Part shown: one piece after another, positions 7,200-16,394 of the stretch
Layout: each line of letters begins with the position of its first letter
Position numbering within the stretch: the first letter of the stretch is position 1
Assembly (NCBI GenBank): GCA_040235565.1
Contig: JBECLA010000027.1
Coordinates: forward strand, 1-64,000
Direction: 5' to 3'
DNA: 64,000 nucleotides
Source of the DNA: JAHEIJ01 sp040235565
GTDB lineage: Bacteria > Pseudomonadota > Gammaproteobacteria > UBA6429 > Thiohalophilaceae
The notes under the pieces: model-generated
Seen by the model: the letters and a program-made list of their open reading frames with translations, nothing else
Databases searched by the model: none
Told to the model about the DNA's origin: nothing
Made by a program: the position numbers and the translations under genes

Positions 7200-9611
7200 T
7201 CAGGCCAGTTGCTGAATGGATGTTTTGGTTACGCGATTCAGCATCTCTGAAAAGTCATAGGGCTGTTCTATTTCATAACCCTGAGCAAGACTAATCCCGA
7301 TGTCACGTATCTTTTGAAGGATTTCGGGTGTTTCCACGAACTCCGCTATGGTTTGCAGATCCATCATTCTGGCTATGCGCTGAATAGATTCGATAAAGGC
7401 AAGATCAATTTCGTCGTGACAAATATCTTTGATAAAACTTCCGTCAATTTTCAGGTAATCGACCGGCATATTCTTTAAATAACTGAATGAGGAAAGGCCG
7501 CTGCCGAAATCATCCAGAGCAAATTTACAACCCAGTTTGCGAATGCGATGAATAAAATCAATTGCCACCGTCATATTGGCAATAGCAACTGTTTCGGTAA
7601 GTTCAAAGCACAACGATTGTGGATTGAAGTCAGTTGCTTCAATGGTCCTGGTTACATAGTCAACAAATTGGTCATTACTGATTGATTGACCGGAGACGTT
7701 GACCGAAAGCATGATTTCCGTGTCTCCATGGTTCTGTTTGTTCTCGGCCAATGCGGTCAATACATTTCCGATAACCCATTTATCCAGTGACGCCATCAAA
7801 TTATACCGTTCCGCAGTCGGTATAAATGCTTTGGGTGAGATGATTTCGCCATCCTTGTTTTTCATTCGCAGGAGGATTTCGTAGAAAGGGGTGTATCCGA
7901 CTTTTGTCTTCGTCGAAACGATTTTTTGACAATAAAGGATAAGGTTATTCTGTTCTACTGCCTGGCTAATATCCTGGACACGCCGCATTTCCTGGCGGCG
8001 TTCATGCAGGCGGTTGCTGTCGGTGTGATAGATTTCAATGCAGTTACGTCCGTTATCCTTGGCGACATAACAGGCCGTATCTGCCGCTGCCATTATTGAA
8101 GAAACATTGGCGGAATCACTGGTGATTATCACGACACCGATACTGACGCTAATGTTGTAGTTATTATTGCCCCAGGCAAATTGGGTCTCCTTGATTGTTT
8201 GACGAAGTTTTTCAGCGATTTCCAGCGCTTTGCTCTCGGTGCATCCTTCCAGCAATACCCCAAACTCATCACCTCCCAGACGCGATAGAACATCACTGTT
8301 TCTGAGGATGGGAGCCATACGATGGGCAACTTGTTTCAGCAGTTCATCACCGGCAATATGGCCAGCGGAATCATTAACGATCTTGAGTTGATCGAGATCG
8401 AGATAACACAGTGCATGGGTGGTGTCTTCATTTTTCGCATTGATGATCGCCTGGGACAGGCGTTGTTCAAATTCGCGTCGGTTGACCAGCCCGGTTAGTG
8501 AGTCATGGCTGGCCTGATAGCTCAATTTGTATGACAGACTGCGAATTTCCGTGACATCCCGAAATACAACAATTGCCCCCAGCAAACTTTTGTTTTCATC
8601 AAGGATTGCGGAGATATTGTATTCAATGGCAAATTCCGTATTGTCACTTCGGATAAGCAGTAAATCATGATTTGAGGCAATGGTTTCTTTGGTTTGCAGG
8701 ACGGTATTTACCGGGTTGATGAAACTGGAACGATCGGCTTCTTTGTAGATCCGGAATACGCTGTCAACTTGCTTTCCAAGCGCATCTTTGGTGGCCAAGC
8801 CTGTCAGATGTTCGGCCATGGCATTAAAATCAGTGATTTGTCCCCTGGTGTCAGTCGAGATGACGGCATCACCGATGGAACTTAAGGTAATTTTTGCCAG
8901 TTGCTTTTCTGTTTGCAGGGTCTGCGCCATGACACTGATACGCCGGGTGACGAACAGGGCAATAAAACCGCCCAGCAACAGGGTAAGCGCCGCGAGGCCG
9001 AGTATCGTGAGCACGTTCTTTTTCTGGGTCCGGTTTTCCAGATCGGTGAGTTCTGCAATCGCTTTGGCCTGTAAGTTTTTCAGTTTCGTCAGATGAGTGA
9101 GAACCTGGTTCTGGCCGGGAAGCGCTTTCTCGGTTAACAGTGATCGGGCCTGAGCGAGTTCATCATTCTGGATGAGTTCAACGATCTGTTCCTGTAATGG
9201 AAAAACCCATTTGGTAACCATACCTTGTTGTTCAAGCAGACTTTGTTCTTCCTGATTGAGCGGCATTTCCAGCAAGGCAATCCGGGCATTTGCAAAGTTG
9301 GCCGCGGACTGATTGTATTTGAGGTAAATGGAGTCTTGTACAAACGGATCGGAAAGGCTCGCCATGGTGAACAAGCCGACACTGCGTTCACGTGCGGCGT
9401 TGTACATCTGGTCAACGAGTGAAGCCTTGACGTAGAGTTGCTGGGTCACGGCTTTCAGGTTCGAGTTGCTGCGCGAGGACTGATACAAGCCAATCGTAAT
9501 GGTGAGCATGAACAGGCACAGTACCGCACCAAAGCTGATGAACAGCAGGCAGCGGCTTTGGTCCAGATTGCTGGTAGTAAAAGGACAGAATGGGCCCAAC
9601 GAGAGTTTCAT
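7200..9611 (-). CDS. Membrane GGDEF/EAL protein with PAS domain (c-di-GMP turnover)
   Basis: 803 residues. Order: transmembrane helix 20-43; periplasmic helical sensor region about 44-198; second transmembrane helix about 200-221; PAS domain about 245-355; GGDEF domain about 365-530 with an intact RLGGDEF (446-450); EAL domain about 550-800. The EAL signature reads EIL (YEILLRMK), and the other phosphodiesterase residues are present (NVSGQS, ELTET, DDFGSG, LKIDGS, AEFVET). Both activities could therefore be retained, although one usually dominates. The periplasmic part suggests an external or membrane-linked signal. Transcribed alone toward hemN; upstream of it is aroC, divergent across 222 bp. 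Confidence 0.92.
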   Translation of the reverse strand: MKLSLGPFCPFTTSNLDQSRCLLFISFGAVLCLFMLTITIGLYQSSRSNSNLKAVTQQLYVKASLVDQMYNAARERSVGLFTMASLSDPFVQDSIYLKYNQSAANFANARIALLEMPLNQEEQSLLEQQGMVTKWVFPLQEQIVELIQNDELAQARSLLTEKALPGQNQVLTHLTKLKNLQAKAIAELTDLENRTQKKNVLTILGLAALTLLLGGFIALFVTRRISVMAQTLQTEKQLAKITLSSIGDAVISTDTRGQITDFNAMAEHLTGLATKDALGKQVDSVFRIYKEADRSSFINPVNTVLQTKETIASNHDLLLIRSDNTEFAIEYNISAILDENKSLLGAIVVFRDVTEIRSLSYKLSYQASHDSLTGLVNRREFEQRLSQAIINAKNEDTTHALCYLDLDQLKIVNDSAGHIAGDELLKQVAHRMAPILRNSDVLSRLGGDEFGVLLEGCTESKALEIAEKLRQTIKETQFAWGNNNYNISVSIGVVIITSDSANVSSIMAAADTACYVAKDNGRNCIEIYHTDSNRLHERRQEMRRVQDISQAVEQNNLILYCQKIVSTKTKVGYTPFYEILLRMKNKDGEIISPKAFIPTAERYNLMASLDKWVIGNVLTALAENKQNHGDTEIMLSVNVSGQSISNDQFVDYVTRTIEATDFNPQSLCFELTETVAIANMTVAIDFIHRIRKLGCKFALDDFGSGLSSFSYLKNMPVDYLKIDGSFIKDICHDEIDLAFIESIQRIARMMDLQTIAEFVETPEILQKIRDIGISLAQGYEIEQPYDFSEMLNRVTKTSIQQLA

Positions 9612-9833
9612 TATTCGTTATTTTAGAAACATATAAAAACCAAGGTAATTGGTTGGTATTTCAATTGGTATATTCAGTTACATATCGGTCGGAACGGCCT
9701 GAATGTTTAGTCCGGGGCAACCGCAGTTGCTGATGACTGATCGGGGTCTTAATGGGCTAACTCCGTGAAATAGGGGTGATTTTTCTGGGTTACAGGGCAG
9801 ACGGGCGGAGATCGCTTGGTTACAATAGGCGCC
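9612..9833. other. Intergenic region between divergent GGDEF/EAL gene and aroC
   Basis: 222 bp. The half next to the GGDEF/EAL gene is AT-rich (9612-9690) and contains two close copies of TTGGT (AATTGGTTGGTATTTCAATTGGTATA). No RNA gene or convincing operator seen. Confidence 0.4.
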
Positions 9834-10931
9834 ATGTCAGGAAATTCTTTCGGAAAACTTTTTACCGTGACCGGTTTTGGTGAAAGCCACGGCCCGGCCA
9901 TCGGTTGCATCGTCGACGGCTGCCCGCCGGGATTGCCACTCAGTGAAGCGGACCTGCAAGGCGATCTCGATCGCCGCAAGCCGGGGCAAAGTCGGCATAC
10001 CACCCAACGGCGCGAGGCGGATCAGGTGCGTATTCTGTCGGGTGTGTTTGAAGGGGTGACCACCGGCACACCCATTGGCTTGTTGATCGAAAACACTGAC
10101 CAGCGTTCCAAGGATTACTCCGAGATCATGGATCGGTTTCGTCCCGGCCATGCCGATTACACCTATCTGCAAAAATATGGCCTGCGGGACTATCGGGGTG
10201 GTGGACGTTCCTCCGCGCGGGAAACCGCAATGCGGGTCGCCGCCGGCGCCATTGCCAAGAAGTATCTGGCAGAAAAATACGGCATGTTGATCCGCGGCTA
10301 TATGGCACAGCTGGGTCCGATAAAATACGAGCAGTTTGACTGGGACCAGGTTGAGCAGAATGCCTTTTTCTTCCCTGATAGTCGCAAGCTGACGGAACTT
10401 GAAGCCTACATGGATGCCTTGCGCAAGGAAGGCAATTCCATCGGTGCACGCATCAATGTGGTGGCAACCGGTGTGCCCCCGGGATTGGGCGAGCCCATCT
10501 TCGATCGGCTGGACGCGGAACTGGCGCATGCCCTGATGAGCATCAATGCCGTCAAGGGAGTTGAAATTGGAGCCGGTTTTGCCTGCGTGGAACAAAAAGG
10601 CACGGAGCACCGGGATGAAATCACACCCGATGGCTTTTTAACCAACCATGCCGGCGGGGTACTGGGTGGCATCTCATCAGGGCAGGATATTGTTGCCAGT
10701 CTGGCCCTCAAACCGACGTCCAGCATTCGCTTGCCCGGACGGAGTGTCGATATCCACGGCAAGCCGGTTGAGGTGGTGACCAAGGGACGGCATGATCCCT
10801 GTGTCGGGATCCGTGCGACCCCCATCGCCGAAGCCATGATGGCGATTGTATTAATGGATCACGTGTTGCGGCATCGGGCCCAGAATCTGGATGTCCAGTC
10901 GGGCACGCCGATTATTCCCGCCAACGTCTAA
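9834..10931 (+). CDS. aroC: Chorismate synthase
   Basis: Start set at ATG 9834 (MSGNSFGKLFTVTGFGESHG), matching the universal N terminus; the GTG at 9816 adds six residues. 365 residues. Signatures are FGESHGPAIG, the RPGHADYTY segment, GGGRSSARETAMRVAAGA and GGISSGQDI. It converts 5-enolpyruvylshikimate 3-phosphate to chorismate with reduced FMN, feeding the aromatic amino acids, including the trp genes further on. An MFS transporter gene follows after 89 bp on the same strand. Confidence 0.97.
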   Translation: MSGNSFGKLFTVTGFGESHGPAIGCIVDGCPPGLPLSEADLQGDLDRRKPGQSRHTTQRREADQVRILSGVFEGVTTGTPIGLLIENTDQRSKDYSEIMDRFRPGHADYTYLQKYGLRDYRGGGRSSARETAMRVAAGAIAKKYLAEKYGMLIRGYMAQLGPIKYEQFDWDQVEQNAFFFPDSRKLTELEAYMDALRKEGNSIGARINVVATGVPPGLGEPIFDRLDAELAHALMSINAVKGVEIGAGFACVEQKGTEHRDEITPDGFLTNHAGGVLGGISSGQDIVASLALKPTSSIRLPGRSVDIHGKPVEVVTKGRHDPCVGIRATPIAEAMMAIVLMDHVLRHRAQNLDVQSGTPIIPANV

Positions 10932-11020
10932 TTTTTTTTCGATCGGAGTGAAGGTCATCCACCAAGCGTCAAGCATGACCGCGTTGGCATCCCCTGTTAG
11001 TTGATGATTCTGGGTTCCGC

Positions 11021-12172
11021 ATGACGACTTCCATGCCTTACTGGCGGCTTTCCGGCTTCTACTTTTTCTATTTTGCCAGCCTGGGTGCGCTCCTGCCTTA
11101 CTGGGGGCTCTACCTCAAGTCACTGGGGTTTGATATCACCGCCATTGGCAACCTGATGGCCATTATCATGGCCACCAAGATCATCTCTCCCAACATCTGG
11201 GGCTGGATTGCCGATCACACCGGGCGACGCATGCAAATCGTGCGTCTGGGCAGTCTGGGTGCCGCGTTGGCCTTTGCCGGGGTGTTTTTCCAGGACGGGT
11301 TCATCTGGCTGGCGATGGTGATGTTGCTGTTCAGTTTTTTCTGGAATGCCGCCTTACCCCAATTCGAGGCCACCACCTTTTATCACCTCGGTGAACAGGT
11401 ACATCGTTACAGTTCGATTCGTTTATGGGGTTCGATCGGCTTCATCGTCACCGTGTGGGGTCTTGGGGGTGTCATGCAAGGCCAGGGGCTCCAGTTATTG
11501 CCCTGGATTCTGTTTGGCTTGTTTACCGCCATCTGGTTAAACAGTCTGGTGGTACCGGAGGAAGCGGCCGGACATTTACCCCTGGAGCACGCGCCGCTAC
11601 GCAAGATTCTGTCACAACCGCATGTCATGGGTTTATTACTGGTGTGTTTCCTCACCCAGGCGGGGCACGGCCCCTATTACACCTTTTATTCGATCCATAT
11701 GGAGGATTACGATTATTCCCTCGGTTTAATCGGTGGCTTATGGGCACTGGGCGTGATCGCCGAAGTTGGCGTGTTCCTGTTGATGCATCGCCTGGTCCCG
11801 AAATTTGGTTTGCGTAATCTGCTGGTGCTCAGTCTGTTGCTGGCGGTGCTGCGTTGGTTATTGATTGGTTTGTTTCCCCAACATCTGCCTGTCATGTTGC
11901 TGGCACAATGCCTGCACGCGGCCACCTTCGGTGTCTATCACGCCGCTGCGATTCAGCTGATCCATAGCTATTTCAAGGGCAGACACCAGGGCAAGGGTCA
12001 GGCCCTGTACAGCAGTCTGAGTTTTGGCGCCGGTGGGGCGATCGGCAGTTTATACAGTGGTTATGTTTATGAATATTTCGGGGCATTGCCCATGTTCATG
12101 ATTGCGGCCGGGCTCAGTTTATTGGCCGTGCTGATTGCGTGGTATTTCATCCCCGCTGACAAGTCGACCTGA
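11021..12172 (+). CDS. MFS transporter, phenylpropionate-permease-like (HcaT/MFS_1_like)
   Basis: 383 residues with about twelve hydrophobic segments. The N terminus (YWRLSGFYFFYFASLGALLP) and the loop motif GWIADHTGRRMQ are typical of the LacY-related group that includes HcaT. ATG 11033 (MPYW) is an in-frame alternative start four codons downstream. This gene type often follows aroC in gammaproteobacteria. Substrate unknown; the HcaT resemblance should not be read as phenylpropionate transport. It ends 37 bp from the convergent BON lipoprotein gene. Confidence 0.85.
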   Translation: MTTSMPYWRLSGFYFFYFASLGALLPYWGLYLKSLGFDITAIGNLMAIIMATKIISPNIWGWIADHTGRRMQIVRLGSLGAALAFAGVFFQDGFIWLAMVMLLFSFFWNAALPQFEATTFYHLGEQVHRYSSIRLWGSIGFIVTVWGLGGVMQGQGLQLLPWILFGLFTAIWLNSLVVPEEAAGHLPLEHAPLRKILSQPHVMGLLLVCFLTQAGHGPYYTFYSIHMEDYDYSLGLIGGLWALGVIAEVGVFLLMHRLVPKFGLRNLLVLSLLLAVLRWLLIGLFPQHLPVMLLAQCLHAATFGVYHAAAIQLIHSYFKGRHQGKGQALYSSLSFGAGGAIGSLYSGYVYEYFGALPMFMIAAGLSLLAVLIAWYFIPADKST

Positions 12173-12209
12173 AGTATCCGCTATACGTAACCATGCTGCC
12201 GCTACGCGC

Positions 12210-12536
12210 TTATTGTGTGCGGACAGCTAATTCTGAATTCACGCCCTGAACACCGTTGACGCGGTAAACCTGACTGACCAGGCGTTGAATTTCCCGCTGA
12301 GATGCCATTACGCCCTGCAAGGTAACGATGCCGTTGGCAGTGGATACGGTGACAGGTGAACGGTTGTCCAACAAATCGCGTACTGCCCGGGTGATTTCCG
12401 TATCCTGGCTAACCTGTTCCAGACTGCGATTATCCTGCTCTACATGTACCCCGGCCTGCTGACCTCCGCCAAGGATCATGCTCGTACAGGCCGTAAGTAG
12501 CGGAACCAGCAAGTACAGGGAATAAAGTTGCTTCAT
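12210..12536 (-). CDS. BON-domain lipoprotein
   Basis: 108 residues. The signal peptide ends in a lipobox (LLTAC, Cys17), so the protein should be lipid-anchored. Residues about 42-106 form one BON domain: DTEITRAVRDLL, VTVSTANGIVTLQGVM and an IQRLVSQVYRVNGVQGV segment, the OsmY/DolP type that binds phospholipid. It has one BON domain where E. coli DolP has two. Probably an envelope-maintenance protein. Convergent with the MFS gene and divergent from the next GGDEF/EAL gene. Confidence 0.85.
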   Translation of the reverse strand: MKQLYSLYLLVPLLTACTSMILGGGQQAGVHVEQDNRSLEQVSQDTEITRAVRDLLDNRSPVTVSTANGIVTLQGVMASQREIQRLVSQVYRVNGVQGVNSELAVRTQ

Positions 12537-12897
12537 AAGTAAAAGTCTTGGTGATAGCGAATGCTAGCAAGTCTCACCCACGGAAAGAAGGGAAACAGAT
12601 CAGCATTGCTAGCCAATAGTTACCCGGTAGCCGTTATTTTCACCCCGTAACTATAACGTAAGTCATAAGGTCTTGTAGATACAGCACCCATCACCTATGC
12701 AAAATGCAATTCTGAGCTCAGATTGTAAAATAAAAGCTAAAAAACCTAGTAAACTTGTCGAAAACATAAATATAAGAATAATTGCCAGTATCGACTGGGT
12801 ACCACTTTCCAGACCAGACCCAAACTATTCCAGGATAGCGAGTAGCCGTCCTTTATTTACGCGCGTATTAAAACGGTCTAGGAAGGCAGTTCATAAA
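12537..12897. other. Intergenic region between BON lipoprotein and GGDEF/EAL gene
   Basis: About 360 bp. GCTAGC occurs twice (12561-12566 and 12608-12613). The right half is AT-rich and probably holds the promoter for the downstream gene. An in-frame ATG at 12697 exists, but the 67 residues it would add look like non-coding sequence. No RNA gene recognised. Confidence 0.4.
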
Positions 12898-15429
12898 ATG
12901 AAAAACAATAAACTTGTGAACAACCCCCGTTCAAGTTTGCGGTTTTACTATTTGTTGATTGCCTTTGTCGTGGCATGCCTCCTGATTGGGGGATCAACAA
13001 TTGCCAGCCTCTATGTCTATCATGTTTCCCATAAGAATGCACAGGCATTGCAGTTGGAAAACAGCATTAGCGATACGATTGTCGCTGTCCGTAATTCCAT
13101 ATGGCAGGCAGATAATGCATTGAATGCAATGATGCATAGCCCTATGCAGGGATATCAACGCAGCATTAATAATCATCTGCAGGAGGCTGAGCAGAAGCTC
13201 AGGACGCTTGAAGATTTTAAGTCGTATGTCACTACAGAATTGGCTGACCTGATTAACGATCTGAATGAAGACATACTGGAATTAAGAAAAGCTGTGCATG
13301 AGTTGATGGAATTACGTAGTGATCCAAACTGGATTTACCCCATGTTGCCGTATATTAGCGAGACAATGGTTGATTCCCATGAAGAATTTATGACCGCTGC
13401 GGGTCTTGCTTTAAGGGAAATTGAGGACAGTGACGGGGCAAAATATCTAAGCCCGCAGTATCGTTTGTTTGATCAGACCAGGGATTTGTGGCGAGATAAA
13501 ATCCTGGCTTTTCGCGCCATGATTCTTTTGTTTGCCGGTTTAAATAGCCAGCAACTCTTCACTCAAGAACACAATATTACGGTTTTGCATAAAGAGATCC
13601 AGGCTCGGTTAAAAGAACTGGAGAAGGCAAAGAAACAGGGGTTAATGGGACTTGAGTCTGAGGTGGCATTAGAAACCATGCAATACCATTCTGATAAATG
13701 GCAAAAAGAACTCAGTCAGTTATTGAAGTTACATAATTCCAATATCTGGCGTGCCGATCTTCATTTTCTCAGAGATAAGGTGCGGCCACACCAAAGTCAT
13801 GTCTTTGAGGACCTGGTATTGTTGGAAAAAGGGCTCTCCGACTGGTCATCACGCCATGTCTCCTCTGTTGAACAAGTGGCAATCAAGATAAACATGGAGT
13901 TATGGGGATTGTCGGGCCTTGCTCTGGGATTCGTTTTACTCGTGTATGTCCTTTTGAACCGGTCAGTTCTGTTGCCCATCTCCCGTATTGCTGAGGCGAT
14001 TGGAACCGAGGGCCGTAATATTGAGAAACTGAGCCTGCCAGAGAGAGGAAGCCGTGAGATTCATACCTTAATCAAGGCCTTTAATTCCATGCGGCGTCAG
14101 CTGCACAAACGCCAGGTGGCCCTGGAACATCAGGCACTGACAGACACCTTGACCGGATTACCTAATCGGGCCCTGCTGGAAGACAGATTGGATCAGGCAG
14201 TTCATCTGGCGCATCGCCAGGATACTGAAATGGCACTGTTATTATTGGATCTTGACCGGTTCAAGGATATAAATGACACCCTCGGCCATCAAGTTGGCGA
14301 CTATGTATTACAGCAAATTGGTCAGAGGTTACTTGATTGCATGTATGAGTCAGATACTGTGGCCCGCCTGGGGGGTGATGAGTTTGCCATCATTACACCG
14401 GATACTAATATGGCACAGTTGATCGATTTTGTTGAGGTGATTTCAACCGTATTTAAAAGTGTTGTTGAAGTCGATACTCACCAACTTTATGTGGGTGCCA
14501 GTATCGGTGTAGCGGTTTATCCTCGTCATGGTGATGACGTATCAACATTGATACGCCATGCTGATATTGCCATGTATCAGGCCAAGCGTAATAACAAATC
14601 CTTTGTGATTTATGATCAATCTTTGAACGACAAGAGTATTGGTGATCTCTCCTTGTTGGCGGATTTGAAAGCAGAACTGGAAGGTCAATCCGGCCAGCTG
14701 CAGCTTCATTACCAACCACAGATCGATTTATTTAATCGTGATGTAATTAGGGTAGAGGCCTTGTTACGCTGGAAACATCCTCACCACGACTTTATTTCCC
14801 CGGAACAGATTATTCAGATGACTGAATACACCGGGTTGATTGATGATTTGTCAAAATGGGTACTGAAGACAGCCATTTCGGATTGCGCGGCCTGGCAACG
14901 TGATAACCTGGATATCAAGATTTCAGTGAATCTGTCTGCCATGAATCTGCAGGATCCGAAGTTACCATCACATATTCAATACCTTCTCAATTATTACAAG
15001 CTGGATGCCCGGAAATTGACACTCGAGATAACTGAAAGTGCCGTAATGAATGATCCCTTGCGTGCACGTGAGGTACTGCAAACTCTGAGTACAATGGGCG
15101 TTGAGCTGGTGATTGATGATTACGGTACGGGATTTTCATCCCTGGCGTACTTGAAACTGTTACCGGTAAATAGTCTTAAGATCGACAAATCTTTTGTTAT
15201 CGATATGCTGGAAGAAGAAAACGATGCCATCATCGTTCGGTCCACGATTGACCTGGCACACAATCTTGGTTTGTCTGTAATTGCCGAAGGCGTTGAGAAT
15301 CAGGAAGTTGCCAGGTTGTTGCGCCAGCAGAAATGCGATTCCGCGCAAGGGTTCTACTTTGCCCGGCCGATGGTGGAATCAGAATTGCGTGAGTGGCTAA
15401 ATCCCGCCATAAACAAGAACGTTATATAA
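12898..15429 (+). CDS. Membrane GGDEF/EAL protein with HAMP domain (c-di-GMP turnover)
   Basis: Start chosen at ATG 12898, which has AAGGCAG upstream and is followed by a membrane helix. 843 residues: transmembrane helix about 17-41; periplasmic helical domain about 42-333; transmembrane helix 334-355; HAMP about 355-405; GGDEF domain about 410-575 with intact RLGGDEF (492-496); EAL domain about 590-840 with EALLRWKHP, NLSAMN, EITESA, DDYGTGFSSL, LKIDKSF and AEGVEN. All motifs expected for both diguanylate cyclase and phosphodiesterase activity are visible. The long helical periplasmic domain suggests ligand sensing. Ends one base before the convergent LysR gene. Confidence 0.93.
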   Translation: MKNNKLVNNPRSSLRFYYLLIAFVVACLLIGGSTIASLYVYHVSHKNAQALQLENSISDTIVAVRNSIWQADNALNAMMHSPMQGYQRSINNHLQEAEQKLRTLEDFKSYVTTELADLINDLNEDILELRKAVHELMELRSDPNWIYPMLPYISETMVDSHEEFMTAAGLALREIEDSDGAKYLSPQYRLFDQTRDLWRDKILAFRAMILLFAGLNSQQLFTQEHNITVLHKEIQARLKELEKAKKQGLMGLESEVALETMQYHSDKWQKELSQLLKLHNSNIWRADLHFLRDKVRPHQSHVFEDLVLLEKGLSDWSSRHVSSVEQVAIKINMELWGLSGLALGFVLLVYVLLNRSVLLPISRIAEAIGTEGRNIEKLSLPERGSREIHTLIKAFNSMRRQLHKRQVALEHQALTDTLTGLPNRALLEDRLDQAVHLAHRQDTEMALLLLDLDRFKDINDTLGHQVGDYVLQQIGQRLLDCMYESDTVARLGGDEFAIITPDTNMAQLIDFVEVISTVFKSVVEVDTHQLYVGASIGVAVYPRHGDDVSTLIRHADIAMYQAKRNNKSFVIYDQSLNDKSIGDLSLLADLKAELEGQSGQLQLHYQPQIDLFNRDVIRVEALLRWKHPHHDFISPEQIIQMTEYTGLIDDLSKWVLKTAISDCAAWQRDNLDIKISVNLSAMNLQDPKLPSHIQYLLNYYKLDARKLTLEITESAVMNDPLRAREVLQTLSTMGVELVIDDYGTGFSSLAYLKLLPVNSLKIDKSFVIDMLEEENDAIIVRSTIDLAHNLGLSVIAEGVENQEVARLLRQQKCDSAQGFYFARPMVESELREWLNPAINKNVI

Positions 15430-15430
15430 T

Positions 15431-16297
15431 TCATGCATGAAGCAGTTTGAGCAGGACATTAGCGGCATTCGATAATGTCCGGCCACTATGCCATACCGCG
15501 CCCAGGCGTCGACTCAGGTGAATGTCGCTAACGGTTAATACGCGCAAGTCATCACTCAGCATGGAATGCGGCAGCACACTCCAGCCCAGTCCGACACTGA
15601 CCATCATTTTAATCGTCTCCAGATAGTTGGTTCCCATGCGGATGGGAATGCGCAAACCATAAGGGCGAAAGGCCGCTTCGATGATCTCACGGGTATAGGT
15701 TCCCGGTGCAGGCAGTATCGCCGGGTGTTCACATAACTGGCCTGGCGTGATGGGTGACGACGCGGTGAGCAACGGATGTTCAGGATAAACAATGAAATCC
15801 AGTGGATCCGGCCAGACCAGTCGGGTCTGCAATTCAGCTGGCGGGGTTAAGGGTAAGGTCACGATCCCGAGTTCCAGATCACCATGCAGCACCGCCCGGC
15901 AGGCTTCTTCCGAATCCATGAAATGCAGATCCAGTTCGACGTCCGGATAGGTCGCGGTGTAGTGACGCAGGATCGGCGGCAACCGGTGGAGTCCGATGTG
16001 ATGACTGGTGCCGATGCCGAGTCGACCGGCGATTTTGCCGGACAAATTGGAAATGGCCCGCCGGCTGTCTTCCAGCTCGAGCAGAATATGGCGTGCCCGC
16101 GGTAACAGGGCCTTGCCGCTTTCGGTCAGGGAAATGGTGCGGCCAATGCGGTCAAACAAGCGGGTATCCAGTTCTGATTCCAGCTGGGCCACGCGTTTGC
16201 TGATCGCCGGCTGGGTGAGATACAGACGTTCCGAGGCCCGGGAAAAGGACCCGGCTTCCGCCACGGCGACGAAGGCCTGGAGTGCCGAAATATCCAT
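15431..16297 (-). CDS. LysR-family transcriptional regulator, divergent from leuC
   Basis: 288 residues. The N-terminal winged HTH is canonical (LQAFVAVAEAGSFSRASERL, TQPAISKRVAQLE). The C-terminal effector domain has the periplasmic-binding-like pattern (LGIGTSHHIGLHRLPPIL, LGIVTLPL, VSVGLGWSVLPHSM). It is divergent from leuC with 97 bp between the starts, a common arrangement for leuC in this group. It is therefore a likely regulator of leucine biosynthesis, but direct evidence is only positional. It ends one base from the convergent GGDEF/EAL stop. Confidence 0.88.
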   Translation of the reverse strand: MDISALQAFVAVAEAGSFSRASERLYLTQPAISKRVAQLESELDTRLFDRIGRTISLTESGKALLPRARHILLELEDSRRAISNLSGKIAGRLGIGTSHHIGLHRLPPILRHYTATYPDVELDLHFMDSEEACRAVLHGDLELGIVTLPLTPPAELQTRLVWPDPLDFIVYPEHPLLTASSPITPGQLCEHPAILPAPGTYTREIIEAAFRPYGLRIPIRMGTNYLETIKMMVSVGLGWSVLPHSMLSDDLRVLTVSDIHLSRRLGAVWHSGRTLSNAANVLLKLLHA

Positions 16298-16394
16298 ATA
16301 TTACTAAACAGAATAAATAATATGAAAATAATGAATTAGAGGAATAGTATAGCAGGGTCTACAATTAGCGCACGTTATTTATGGAGTCGATGAT
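16298..16394. promoter_or_regulatory. Divergent lysR-leuC promoter region
   Basis: 97 bp of AT-rich sequence between the two starts. TACAAT at 16360-16365 is a plausible -10 for leuC with no good -35, which would fit an activated promoter. Interrupted palindromes such as TATTA (16299-16303) ... TAATA (16317-16321) could be LysR contacts. A GGAG box at 16383-16386 serves leuC. Confidence 0.45.

Noticed and set aside
12697..12897. 67-residue N-terminal extension of the second GGDEF/EAL protein
   Set aside because: AT-rich non-coding character, no RBS; ATG 12898 has an RBS and is followed by the first membrane helix.
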